Of a stretch of 64,000 nucleotides of DNA, positions 25,206 through 33,956 are shown in pieces. This DNA comes from Ardenticatenaceae bacterium (GTDB lineage Bacteria; Chloroflexota; Anaerolineae; Promineifilales; Promineifilaceae), in assembly GCA_020634215.1 (NCBI GenBank), contig JACKCD010000024.1, forward strand, positions 30,581 through 94,580, given 5' to 3'. Within the stretch, counting starts at the first letter, position 1. Each line of letters begins with the position of its first letter. Below the pieces are notes generated by a model. It saw nothing but the letters and a program-made list of their open reading frames with translations, did not search any database and was not told the origin of the DNA. Position numbers and translations under genes: made by a program.

Positions 25206-26822
25206 TTATTGCAGCCAGACACGGTGCCATTGGGGAACACCAATGGGGGTGAGGATGAAGTTTTGTAGGCGAGGGGAGACGAGAACGGCCGTTAAATCAT
25301 GCGCCAACAACACCACTGGAGCCTCGTCTACAATCTTTTGCTCGATGGCGGCATATTGCTCTAGCCGCGCCGTCTGGTTCATTTCGCGCCGCGCCATTGC
25401 CAACGCCTGGTCAATCTCGCCGTTGGCAAAGCGCCCCAGGTTTTCCGGCGATTGGCTGTGAAAGAGCAAATCGAGAAAATTTTCCGGGTCGGGGTAATCG
25501 GCGCACCAACCGCTATCAAAAATGTTGCCCACTTTGCCTGCGTACAGTTCATCGCGGTAGAAAAAGGGGTCTACGATGACAGGCTCAATGGTCACACCCA
25601 ACGCCTCTTGCCACAAAACGATGAGGGCGGTGACAAAGCCATCGGCATCGCCATAGCCAGCGGTGCGGTAGGTGAGGGTGGGGAAGGCGGGAAAACGGCC
25701 GTTTTCATCCATCTCATACCCTGCTTCTACCAGCAGTTGGCGGGCGCGGTCGGGGTTGAATGGGTAGCCAGCCATCTGCCCGGTGTAGCCCGGCATCCCC
25801 GGCGGCAAAATGCCGCCGGCCGGCAGGGCATTGCCATCCCAAAACGTCCCAATCAGCCGCTCCTTGTCCAGCGCATAGTTAAATGCCTGGCGCACGCGCA
25901 CATCATCAAACGGCGGCTGGCTGCTGTTTAGCCCCACAAAGCTGGTGCAAAAGCTGACCCCGGTGCGTAAATCGGCCGCCAGCGGGTCGTTGGGGTTTTG
26001 CGCCCGCTCCAAATTGCCGCCCCCCACCCCCACCAGGTCAATTTCTCCTTGTTCATAAAGCGACAACGGCAGCCCTGCACCCAGGTTGAGTACCAGATGC
26101 TCAATGTTGGCTGGCTCCAGATAATAGTTGTCGTTGCGCTCCAGAATCAACAGTTCGTCGTCTTGCCACACGGAGAGCTTGAAGGGGCCGGTGCCGTTGG
26201 GCTGCCGCTCCCAATCCGGCTGGTCTACGGTTTCGCGGTCTATGACATAGGCGACGGGGAAGGCGAGTTTGGGCAGGAAGGTATAGCTGGGGGCGGTGAG
26301 GGTGACTTGGAGGGTGTGGTCGTCAACGGCCGTTAATCCCACAATCGTTTCCGCTTCCCCCGCCCGCTTTTCTGCCAGCCCAGCAATATCGCCCATGTAG
26401 GTCAGCACCGTGTCAGAGCCGGTAGCGGGGTCGGCGGCGCGTTCCCACGAATACACCACGTCGCTGGCGGTGAGTAAACGGCCGTTGTGAAAAGGCACGT
26501 TGGGGCGCAAATAAAAGGTGTAGATCAACCCATCGTCGCTAACCGCCCAGCCTGCAGCCAGTTCTGGTTGCAACTGTAAATCGGTGTCCAGGCGCACCAA
26601 ACCGCTGTAAAGCTGGCCGATTACGCCGCCCGGCCCTTCGTAAGTAAGGGCGGGGTCGAGGGTGCGGGGTTGGCTATCGAGGAGAAAAACGGCCGTTTCC
26701 CGCGCCACCCCATACTGACCCACATCCCCAGCCGTTCCCTGCAATAGTTCATCCGCAAAGCGGCAGCCCAGCAGCACGAAAGCAAATAAAATGAAATATT
26801 GCAGCGTTGGTTTGTGGGTCAT
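25206..26822 (-). CDS. ABC-transporter substrate-binding lipoprotein, family 5 (oligopeptide-type)
   Basis: 538-aa extracytoplasmic solute-binding protein of the OppA/DppA type. The signal peptide has lipobox VLLGC. Family landmarks: LDSQPRTLDPALTYEG near the N-terminus, YTFYLRPNVPFHNGRLLTASDVVYSWERA, VRQAFNYALDKERLIG, and a GWCADYPDPENFLDLLF segment that lines the binding cleft. It would deliver a peptide or nickel-type ligand to a permease, but no permease or ATPase gene is adjacent. Start ATG 26822 (MTHKPTLQYF); alternative 26834. It follows the upstream peptidase gene by 25 bp, so the two are probably co-transcribed. Confidence 0.88.
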   Translation of the reverse strand: MTHKPTLQYFILFAFVLLGCRFADELLQGTAGDVGQYGVARETAVFLLDSQPRTLDPALTYEGPGGVIGQLYSGLVRLDTDLQLQPELAAGWAVSDDGLIYTFYLRPNVPFHNGRLLTASDVVYSWERAADPATGSDTVLTYMGDIAGLAEKRAGEAETIVGLTAVDDHTLQVTLTAPSYTFLPKLAFPVAYVIDRETVDQPDWERQPNGTGPFKLSVWQDDELLILERNDNYYLEPANIEHLVLNLGAGLPLSLYEQGEIDLVGVGGGNLERAQNPNDPLAADLRTGVSFCTSFVGLNSSQPPFDDVRVRQAFNYALDKERLIGTFWDGNALPAGGILPPGMPGYTGQMAGYPFNPDRARQLLVEAGYEMDENGRFPAFPTLTYRTAGYGDADGFVTALIVLWQEALGVTIEPVIVDPFFYRDELYAGKVGNIFDSGWCADYPDPENFLDLLFHSQSPENLGRFANGEIDQALAMARREMNQTARLEQYAAIEQKIVDEAPVVLLAHDLTAVLVSPRLQNFILTPIGVPQWHRVWLQ

Positions 26823-26847
26823 GATTTTGTCACACATAGGGCAGCTT

Positions 26848-28224
26848 TCACGAATTCTCATCTGCATCATCTGCGAAATCTTTGATGGATGGCTCTTCGC
26901 GCCGCTTACGGCTTCTGCGCCAAAGGACAAAGACTAGCAGCAGGAGCAATAAGAAGCCAAGACAGCAAAGGGTCAACGCAACGAGAAAAATCGTGGTATC
27001 GGCATTTGACCCAGCGGCACTGTCGGGGGCGGTATTTTCAGGGTTGCGGGTTGGAGCCACAGTTGTGGGCAAACTTTGCGGTGGAGCAAGCGGGTGAAGG
27101 GTGGGAATGGCAGCCGCCATCAGCGGCGTGGGCGTGGGAGGAATGGCGCGGTCGGCGACACCGATGCTGTGCCGCCACGCCTGCTCTAACCCGTCTACGT
27201 TGAAGCCATAAACGGTTTCCAATGCGTTATCATAATCTTCACCGGCCGATAGCACGGCCACAAACTGCTGCATTTTTTCCTGCCCGTAGGTTTCCAGCAG
27301 AAAGGCAACCACGCTATAGCTCTGGCTATAGGCGATACCGGCCGCTGTACTGTGGGCGGGAAAGGCTCCATTTAGACTGCGAACAGGCTCAAAGCTGTTG
27401 TCGGCAATACCGTTGGCGATGTCCTGCTGTACCTCTTCTGTCGGTTCCCCCTCGGCATAGACGGCCAGCCCTTCTTCCAGCCAGGTGGGGCGGCTGCCGC
27501 CAACACAGCTTCGCCCAACTTGCCCCAATACCAAATGAGCGAGTTCATGGCGAATGGTGGTGCGTCCCCAGGTGTCGGCGATGTTGGGCGGCACGCCCAT
27601 GAGGATGGTGTTGTATTCATCAAAGGCGACGCCACCCGCCCAATCCTGGACGTAAAGGATGGCATCGCGCATGGCTTCGCTGCTGTCGTAGATAAAAATG
27701 GTGACATCATCTTGCAGCAGAATACCCATTTCTTGCTCTAGCTGGGTTAGCCCGGCCACGGCGGCATCCAGCAGGGTGGGGCCGACATTGAGTCCTTCAT
27801 ACCAGTGGAGGGTAATACGGCCGTTTGTGAGCTGCTTCCATTCAAAGCGGTTGTCGGTCAGCACAATGGTTTGGCTGGGGGTGTTGAACTGGTTGCCAGC
27901 GTCATCGGTGAGTGTCCAATGCCAGGAAACGGCCGTTCCTGGTGGCGGATTACCAGAGCGAGACATTACCCACGTCCAGGCTAACTGCGAGCCGGTCACC
28001 GCCACCGGCACGCTGCTGGATGCTTCCAGACAGCTAAACCGCGCCACGTCATAGGTCAGCACCGCTTCCGTAAGCGTCACCGACGGGTCAAGGTCAAGTT
28101 GAAAAACAATGTCCTGGGGAAAATGAACCAACGCCTCGTTGCGCACGACGCTGCTGGCAAATGGGGTTTGGGCAGCCACCAGAGGCCACCACAGCATGAG
28201 AAAAAGAAAGCGTACACCCTTCAT
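26848..28224 (-). CDS. Peptidase-MA-like zincin with Pro/Thr linker and C-terminal membrane anchor
   Basis: 458-aa exported metalloprotease-like protein. The signal peptide ends near LVAAQ. A beta-rich region precedes the catalytic domain with HELAHLVLG (two zinc His plus the catalytic Glu) and, about 27 residues on, WLEEGLAVYAEG, whose Glu is the third ligand (gluzincin, peptidase MA type). A Pro/Thr linker (PTPTPLMAAAIPTLHP) and a membrane helix with an Arg/Lys-rich tail (WRRSRKRREE) anchor it in the membrane. Start ATG 28224 (MKGVRFLFLM). It is upstream of the solute-binding protein in the same direction and may act in the same uptake process. Confidence 0.8.
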   Translation of the reverse strand: MKGVRFLFLMLWWPLVAAQTPFASSVVRNEALVHFPQDIVFQLDLDPSVTLTEAVLTYDVARFSCLEASSSVPVAVTGSQLAWTWVMSRSGNPPPGTAVSWHWTLTDDAGNQFNTPSQTIVLTDNRFEWKQLTNGRITLHWYEGLNVGPTLLDAAVAGLTQLEQEMGILLQDDVTIFIYDSSEAMRDAILYVQDWAGGVAFDEYNTILMGVPPNIADTWGRTTIRHELAHLVLGQVGRSCVGGSRPTWLEEGLAVYAEGEPTEEVQQDIANGIADNSFEPVRSLNGAFPAHSTAAGIAYSQSYSVVAFLLETYGQEKMQQFVAVLSAGEDYDNALETVYGFNVDGLEQAWRHSIGVADRAIPPTPTPLMAAAIPTLHPLAPPQSLPTTVAPTRNPENTAPDSAAGSNADTTIFLVALTLCCLGFLLLLLLVFVLWRRSRKRREEPSIKDFADDADENS

Positions 28225-28250
28225 GTTGCCATAAAGATAGCACGCTAAAG

Positions 28251-28299
28251 TAACAAGTAGCAAGTAGCAAACCTGCCACCTGCTACTTGTTACCTGCTA
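28251..28299. repeat. Inverted-repeat element family H, copy 2, overlapping a stop codon
   Basis: Arms TAACAAGTAGCAAGTAGCA and TGCTACTTGTTACCTGCTA. The last three bases are the complement of the TAG stop of the SlyD-like gene, so the element ends exactly on that stop codon. Confidence 0.85.
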
Positions 28300-28785
28300 A
28301 TCTTCGTGAACGTGACCGTGATCCAGCTCTTCGGCTGTGGCGCGGCGCAATGCCAGAATTTCGACCTCGAAGAAAAGCGTTTCGCCTGCCAGTGGATGAT
28401 TAAAATCGAGCGTCACCTCGTCTTCATCAATTTCGGCTACATAGGCTTCAAAATATTCGTCGGTGTCGGGGTCATGCAATTCCAGTTCCATCCCTTCCTC
28501 AAATTCAAAGTCGGGAGGGAATTCGGAGCGGGGCATCACGTCCACGTCATCCTCATCATATTCGCCATAGCCATCTTCGGGGGCTACAACTACTTTTTTG
28601 GTGTCACCCGCAGACAGACCTTCCAGCGCTTCTTCCAAACCGGGAATGATGTTGCCATAGCCATGCAGATAAACAAGGGGTTCGTCACGGGTAGCCTCGT
28701 CAACAATTTCGTTGTTGTCGAGCCGCAGAACGTATGCAAGGCTAACGACGACATCGTCAGCCACCTTTGTTGGTTTTTGTGCCAT
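28297..28785 (-). CDS. FKBP-type peptidyl-prolyl isomerase, SlyD-like
   Basis: 162 aa. An FKBP domain is interrupted by an IF (insert-in-flap) chaperone domain, the SlyD arrangement: VSLAYVLRLDNNEIVDEA, then LHGYGNIIPGLEEALEGLSAGD (FKBP signature), the acidic flap VVVAPEDGYGEYDEDDVDVM, and LDFNHPLAGETLFFEVEIL at the end. The C-terminal tail HGHVHED is a short version of the metal-binding tail of SlyD. It should isomerise Xaa-Pro bonds and help protein folding in the cytoplasm. ATG at 28785 follows TAGAGGTAAATTA. The stop codon coincides with the end of a family H repeat. Confidence 0.9.
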   Translation of the reverse strand: MAQKPTKVADDVVVSLAYVLRLDNNEIVDEATRDEPLVYLHGYGNIIPGLEEALEGLSAGDTKKVVVAPEDGYGEYDEDDVDVMPRSEFPPDFEFEEGMELELHDPDTDEYFEAYVAEIDEDEVTLDFNHPLAGETLFFEVEILALRRATAEELDHGHVHED

Positions 28786-28851
28786 TAATTTACCTCTATT
28801 TTGTCGGCAGGTACCCTGCGACTACTGATTTCAAAGTGAATGGTTGTTTGC

Positions 28852-28882
28852 AAAAAAAACGCCCAGACAGCCAAGTCTGGGC
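28852..28882 (-). terminator. Intrinsic terminator of the small secreted-protein gene
   Basis: Minus strand: 8-bp stem GCCCAGAC/GTCTGGGC with a 6-nt loop, followed by G and eight T residues. It lies about 130 bp beyond the stop at 29010. Confidence 0.88.
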
Positions 28883-28944
28883 AGACGTGCGATAGAGGGA
28901 GACTATCCGTTTTTAGATAATTTGCAAGCTGTTCTCATGGCAAA

Positions 28945-28973
28945 CTTCCCAAGTGCAAATTGCACTTGGGAAG
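28945..28973. other. 29-bp near-perfect palindrome downstream of a gene
   Basis: Arms CTTCCCAAGTGCAA and TTGCACTTGGGAAG with a single central A. It lies between the gene at 29010 and its terminator. It could form a cruciform or be a protein-binding site; no T run follows. Confidence 0.6.
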
Positions 28974-29009
28974 CTGCCTGTGTTGAGGAGAAGATTCAGA
29001 TAAGCGTGG

Positions 29010-29552
29010 TTATGCTTGGGGTACCGTTTCGGGTTGGCCGAGTTGACCTTGGTTGGCATCGGGCTGCCCTTGTTCGCCGCCGCGTGGGCCGGGGCCACGG
29101 TGTCCGCCGGGGCCAAAGTGGCCGGGGTGGCTCAAAATCTGGTCGGCTTGTTCCTGAGTGATGAGACCGCTGGCAACGGCATCGGCAACGGCCGTTTCCC
29201 GGTAAGCCTGCATCGCATCATGAACCGTTTGTATGTCTACACCCAACGACTCAGCTAAGTCAGGCAGGTGGGTGCCAGCTTCTTTGGCGGCATTCAGCTC
29301 TTCGACGGTGATGCCCAAGGCATTGGCGACAACCGCGTCCATTTCGTCCTGGTCAAAGATTTGCGGCAGCAGATCGCGCAGGCCGTCGTCGGGACAGTTC
29401 ATGCCTTCACCACCGGGGCCAAACGGCCGTTCCTGCACCGTCGCTGTTCCATCCGTGGCGGTCGTGTCTTCCTGGGCAAATGCCACCACCGCGCCACCAA
29501 TCGCCATCAAGGCCACCACTGCTACAATAATAAAACGACCAATCTTGTTCAT
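29010..29552 (-). CDS. Small secreted helical protein with two similar helix units
   Basis: 180-aa exported protein. The signal peptide ends near VVAFAQ. The mature part contains two similar short helical units, ALGITVEELNAAKEAG (~residues 78-93) and SLGVDIQTVHDAMQAY (~102-117), then GLITQEQADQIL. The C-terminus is Gly/Pro/His-rich (GHFGPGGHRGPGPRGGEQG) and disordered. ATG at 29552 follows ACGGAGGTATATC, a strong ribosome-binding site. The pattern resembles small DUF2680-like exported proteins, but I cannot assign a function. The next gene runs in the opposite direction. Confidence 0.75.
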   Translation of the reverse strand: MNKIGRFIIVAVVALMAIGGAVVAFAQEDTTATDGTATVQERPFGPGGEGMNCPDDGLRDLLPQIFDQDEMDAVVANALGITVEELNAAKEAGTHLPDLAESLGVDIQTVHDAMQAYRETAVADAVASGLITQEQADQILSHPGHFGPGGHRGPGPRGGEQGQPDANQGQLGQPETVPQA

Positions 29553-29743
29553 GATATACCTCCGTATATATTGGGTGCAAGCTGCCTACTCTTGTTTGTG
29601 ACTTGCAGCTTGCTGCTTAATCAAAGATGGTTAGAGAATAGCAGTCGGTTGTGTAGAACCGATGTGAACGCGGTAAAACAATATGAAGCAGTTGTAAAAG
29701 AAATGTAAAAAGAGGTACACTGTTATTCGACGGAGGAAGGCAG

Positions 29744-32230
29744 ATGCTAGATACAAAAGGCAATTTCTATTTAGGTCGAATCTTCGACACCCAAACAAGA
29801 GAAACAACTGAGCAACCGTTGCTCTATGACCCGGCCGACCTGACAACCCATGCTGTTGTGGTTGGTATGACTGGCTCTGGCAAGACCGGGCTGTGTGTTG
29901 ACCTGCTAGAAGAGGCGGCACTCAACGACGTGCCAGCCCTGATGGTTGACCCCAAGGGCGACATCACCAACCTGCTGCTACACTTTCCCGAACTGGCCGC
30001 CGATGATTTTGCCCCCTGGGTCAACCCGGACGAAGCGCGGCGCGACGGCAAAAGCGTGGCGCAGGCGGCCGCCGACACCGCCGAGCTATGGCGCAACGGG
30101 TTGGCAAGCTGGGACATTACGCCGGAGCGAATTGAGGCGTTAAAAAACGGCCCCCGCTTTTCCATCTACACGCCGGGGTCAGATGCGGGCAAGCAGGTGA
30201 GCATTTTAGCCTCACTGGCTCACCCCAATATCCCGTGGGACGACAACCGCGAACTGCTGCGGGAGAAGATTTCGGGGACGGTAACGGCGATTTTGGGGCT
30301 GGCGGGGCTGAAAGATATTGACCCGGTGCGGTCGCGGGAACATATTCTGCTGGCGAACATTTTTGAACACGCCTGGAGCCAGGGAAATGACCTGGACTTG
30401 GGCGAGCTGATTATGCAAACGCAGTCGCCGCCGTTTGACAAGCTGGGGGTGTTTGACATTGACCGCTTCTTCCCGGAGAAAGACCGCTTTGAGCTGGCGA
30501 TGCTGCTCAACAACATTTTGGCTTCCCCGGCGTTCCAATCGTGGATTGAGGGTGAGCCGTTGGATGTGGGGCAGTTGCTGTATGACGAAAACGGCCGTTC
30601 TCGCCACACCATCTTCTACATCGCCCATCTGCCCGAAGCCGAGCGCATGTTTTTTGTCACCCTGCTCTATTCCGCCGTAGAAAGCTGGATGCGGGCGCAA
30701 AGCGGCACCACCTCGCTGCGGGCGCTGGTCTACTTTGACGAAATTTTTGGCTACTTGCCCCCCATCGGCAACCCGCCCTCCAAAGAGCCAATGCTGCGAA
30801 TGCTAAAGCAGGCGCGGGCATTTGGCGTGGGGCTGGTGCTGGCAACGCAAAACCCAGTGGACGTGGATTACAAGGCGTTGTCGAATGCCGGAACCTGGTT
30901 TATTGGCAAGCTGGCAACCGACCAGGACAAACAGCGGCTGTTGGACGGGCTGGCAAGTGCTGTGCCGGGTGGATTGGATCGTTCTGAGTACGACAATTTG
31001 ATTTCGGCGATGGGCAAGCGGGTCTTTTTGCTGCGAAACGTGCATGAAAAGCAGCCCGTGCTGTTCCAAACGCGCTGGGCCATGAACTATTTGGCCGGGC
31101 CGGTGACGCGGGCGCAAATTCCGGCGCTGAATGCGCTGGCCGGAGCTGATGAAGTGGCTGCGGCACCTGCCAAACGGACGGCTAAACCAGTTGCTGCGAA
31201 AAAGGCTGCGCCGGAACCGGCTGGCCCTGAACTGCCAGGGTCGTTGACACGGCCGGCCGTCCCCAGTGGCATAGTCGAGTATTTTCTGCCCCACAATTTG
31301 ACCTTGAGCGAGGCAGCGGCCCAGGATGGCACAACGCTGCCGGCCGACGCGCAAAGCCAGGGGTTGCTGTATCATCCGGTGCTGCTGGCGCAGGCCAACG
31401 TGCGTTATCGGAATACGAAGTATGGGGTAGATAGTGATGCCGTACAAACGGCCGTTGTTCACGAACCCGACCGGCGCGGCATCATTCGCTGGGACGAACA
31501 TTTGAGTATGCCCATTGAAGCCCGGTCACTCGCCCATGATGCCGTCCCGCAAGCCCGTTTTGCTACCCTTGAAGCCCCGTTAAGCGATGGGCGCACGCTC
31601 AAATCGCTGCAAAAAGATTTTGTGGACTGGATTTACCGAGGGGCTGAACTGACGGTGCAGGCCAACGAAACGCTCAAGCTTTATGCTGGGCCAGACGCAA
31701 CTCCGACCGCCTTTGCCCAGCAGTGTGCGGAAGCTGCTGATGCCGCCGCCGATGCTGAGGTGGAAAAACTGCGCGGCAGCTATGGCAAAAAGGTGGATGC
31801 GCTGCGGGAAAAATTGGCACGAGAGGAGCGCGAACTGCGCGAAGACGAGGCCGATTTGTCGCGGCGCAAGCGGGAAGAGTTAGGCACTCATGCTGAAACG
31901 GTCTTTGGCTTTCTCTTTGGCCGCAAGCGCAGCATTTCCTCTTCGATGAGCAAGCGGCGGATGACGTCGCGGGCGCAGGAGGATGTGGAGGAGTCGGAAG
32001 AGGAGATTACGCGGCTGAATAAGGAGATTGAGGAGCTACAGGCAGAGATTGAGGCGCAGATTGATGCGATTGAGGACAAGTGGGAAGCGGTGGCTACCGA
32101 GGTAACGACGGTTCCGATTACGCCGTATAAAAAGGATATTGGGCTGGATTTGTTTGGGGTGGCGTGGTTGCCGTATCATTTGGTGGAGACAAACGGCCGT
32201 TTGCTCCAGCTTCCGGGGTATGCAGCATGA
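29744..32230 (+). CDS. HerA/VirB4-like P-loop ATPase
   Basis: 828-aa ATPase of the HerA/FtsK superfamily (DUF87 type). Walker A is GMTGSGKTG (~residues 41-49), with the DPKGD segment downstream as in HerA. Walker B is ALVYFDEIFGY (~residues 329-339). The sensor-like GVGLVLATQNPVDVDYK segment follows. The C-terminal third, after a Pro/Ala linker, contains a long charged coiled coil (~675-770) with REEREL and EEITRLNKEIEE segments. Such ATPases pump or remodel DNA or proteins, usually as hexamers. ATG at 29744 follows GGAGGAAGGC. Its stop overlaps the start of the next gene by 4 nt, which indicates translational coupling. Confidence 0.85.
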   Translation: MLDTKGNFYLGRIFDTQTRETTEQPLLYDPADLTTHAVVVGMTGSGKTGLCVDLLEEAALNDVPALMVDPKGDITNLLLHFPELAADDFAPWVNPDEARRDGKSVAQAAADTAELWRNGLASWDITPERIEALKNGPRFSIYTPGSDAGKQVSILASLAHPNIPWDDNRELLREKISGTVTAILGLAGLKDIDPVRSREHILLANIFEHAWSQGNDLDLGELIMQTQSPPFDKLGVFDIDRFFPEKDRFELAMLLNNILASPAFQSWIEGEPLDVGQLLYDENGRSRHTIFYIAHLPEAERMFFVTLLYSAVESWMRAQSGTTSLRALVYFDEIFGYLPPIGNPPSKEPMLRMLKQARAFGVGLVLATQNPVDVDYKALSNAGTWFIGKLATDQDKQRLLDGLASAVPGGLDRSEYDNLISAMGKRVFLLRNVHEKQPVLFQTRWAMNYLAGPVTRAQIPALNALAGADEVAAAPAKRTAKPVAAKKAAPEPAGPELPGSLTRPAVPSGIVEYFLPHNLTLSEAAAQDGTTLPADAQSQGLLYHPVLLAQANVRYRNTKYGVDSDAVQTAVVHEPDRRGIIRWDEHLSMPIEARSLAHDAVPQARFATLEAPLSDGRTLKSLQKDFVDWIYRGAELTVQANETLKLYAGPDATPTAFAQQCAEAADAAADAEVEKLRGSYGKKVDALREKLAREERELREDEADLSRRKREELGTHAETVFGFLFGRKRSISSSMSKRRMTSRAQEDVEESEEEITRLNKEIEELQAEIEAQIDAIEDKWEAVATEVTTVPITPYKKDIGLDLFGVAWLPYHLVETNGRLLQLPGYAA

Positions 32231-32682
32231 CAACAGCAGAAGAAAAAAAGCGGCTTCGCAGCCTGCACAAACAGGCGGCCGAAATGTTGATGGACGACAG
32301 CCGTCTCTGGGACGGGCTGAATGACGAGCAGGCAGGGCAGTTGCTCAAATGGGGTGTTGCCCAGATGAAGCGGTTGCTGCCGCAGGGGGTAAACCTATCA
32401 GAAGATGAGGTTGAAGCGTGGTTAGACAAGCAAGTAACGGCCGTTGGCAACATGATGACCGAGGTCAAGGAGCTAACCCCCGAACTAGCCAAACTCGATG
32501 CCGCCAGCCTAAAAAACCGCGTCAACGGCCTGCTAGACAATTTGCAGACGTTGACGGGCGAAGCGGTTAAAGGGCGTGAGCAAAACTGGCTCAGGATGGA
32601 ATGGACAAAGTGGGACGCAACAGAAGCATTCCGTCAGCTTTTGCTCATGCTGGGTTTTGATTTGGATAACGAAGACGCATAG
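32227..32682 (+). CDS. Unknown helical protein translationally coupled to the HerA-like ATPase
   Basis: 151 aa, predicted mostly helical, with no recognisable domain. It begins MTTAEEKKRLRSLHKQAAEM and has a central KRLLPQGVNLSEDEVEAWL segment. The start codon shares ATGA with the stop codon of the ATPase gene, so the two proteins are probably made in a fixed ratio and work together. It is not similar to NurA, the usual HerA partner. The reading frame extends upstream to 32164 inside the ATPase gene, but the overlap start at 32227 is the natural one. Confidence 0.75.
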   Translation: MTTAEEKKRLRSLHKQAAEMLMDDSRLWDGLNDEQAGQLLKWGVAQMKRLLPQGVNLSEDEVEAWLDKQVTAVGNMMTEVKELTPELAKLDAASLKNRVNGLLDNLQTLTGEAVKGREQNWLRMEWTKWDATEAFRQLLLMLGFDLDNEDA

Positions 32683-32707
32683 GTTTGTTCTCAAAAAGAT
32701 TTCTATC

Positions 32708-33874
32708 ATGAAAAATCGCAGTCTGGGATTTGGTGGCGCAGTTATTGTTTTACTCATCATGCTGGTGGCAGCTTACTTTGGGGTTGATATTTTGGGGCTT
32801 TTGCCCGGCGACACGCCGCAACCCAAGGTTGAGCCGCTGCCGGGCAGCACGCCCTTGCCAACGTTGGAGCCGGTGCGCGAAGCCGAAAGTGAACCGTCGG
32901 ATCCAACGGCTGCTTGGTATGAAATTTACTTTACCAACCCCACCTGCCCGCCAGAGGAAGAGCGTAGCGGGGGGCTGGACGAATATATTGCTGCTGATTT
33001 GGCTCAAGCGGAAACGCAGGTAGATATAGCCGCCTTTGATCTCGATGCCGAGCCGATTGTGAATGCCCTCATCACACTAGAAGGACGGGGGGTAAAGGTG
33101 CGGGTGGTGACGGATGAAGATAATGCCGAATTGTCAAGCATTCGTCGGTTGCGGCGCAATGGGATTAGCGTGATCGAGGATAAGCGGCGGGCGCTGATGC
33201 ACAATAAATTTATTGTCGTAGACGGCCGTTTTCTCTGGGTTGGCTCCATGAACTTCACTACCAACGGCGTTTACTGCAACAACAACAACATCGTTCGCTT
33301 TGATGCGCCAGAACTGGCTGCCAATTACACCACCGAAATGGATGAGATGTATGATCAGCAACTTTTTGGCCCCGACTCCCCCAACAATACGCCGCACGAA
33401 CAGCTTGTGATTCATGGGATCCAGGTAGAAAACTATTTCTCCCCAGAGAAAGAGGTGGCACCCATCATTGCCCGCGCCGTTGCCCGCGCCCAGCAAGAAA
33501 TCTTGATCCTGGCCTTTACTTTCACCGATGATCAAATCGGCGAGGCTATTTTAGGGCGTGCCGATGCCGGTATTCCTGTTCGTGGGGTGTTTGAAACGGC
33601 CGGAGCCGATATTGAATTTAGCTACTACACCATTATGAAGGATGCGGGCATAGCCAATGTGGAGGTGCGGAAAGATGGCAACAGTCGCGTCATGCACCAT
33701 AAGGTTATCATTATAGACCGTGAAACCGTGATCTTTGGCTCCTTCAACTTTAGCGACAGTGCCAACCGGCGCAACGACGAAAACATTATCATCGTCCATG
33801 ATCCTACGTTTACCAGCTTTTTTGTGGAAGAGTTTGGCTTTGTGTGGGATGAAGCCAGCGAGACGGGACAGTAA
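32708..33874 (+). CDS. Membrane-anchored phospholipase-D-like protein with two HKD motifs
   Basis: 388 aa. One N-terminal membrane helix (~residues 8-30) is followed by a Pro-rich linker. Two PLD-type domains follow, each with the HxKxxxxD signature: MHNKFIVVDGRFLWVGSMNF and MHHKVIIIDRETVIFGSFNF. The two HKD units would join into one active site cleaving phosphodiester bonds of lipids or nucleic acid. Orientation suggests an extracytoplasmic enzyme, close to the bacterial PLD/Nuc family. ATG at 32708, 25 nt after the preceding stop; the longer frame is rejected because it runs through the previous gene. Likely the third gene of the ATPase operon. Confidence 0.88.
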   Translation: MKNRSLGFGGAVIVLLIMLVAAYFGVDILGLLPGDTPQPKVEPLPGSTPLPTLEPVREAESEPSDPTAAWYEIYFTNPTCPPEEERSGGLDEYIAADLAQAETQVDIAAFDLDAEPIVNALITLEGRGVKVRVVTDEDNAELSSIRRLRRNGISVIEDKRRALMHNKFIVVDGRFLWVGSMNFTTNGVYCNNNNIVRFDAPELAANYTTEMDEMYDQQLFGPDSPNNTPHEQLVIHGIQVENYFSPEKEVAPIIARAVARAQQEILILAFTFTDDQIGEAILGRADAGIPVRGVFETAGADIEFSYYTIMKDAGIANVEVRKDGNSRVMHHKVIIIDRETVIFGSFNFSDSANRRNDENIIIVHDPTFTSFFVEEFGFVWDEASETGQ

Positions 33875-33956
33875 TGTGGATTAAACTTGGCTGAGTTTGG
33901 CCGTGAAACGGCCGTTTTACGATACAATCACCTCATCTTTTGATGGAAGAAGGTGT

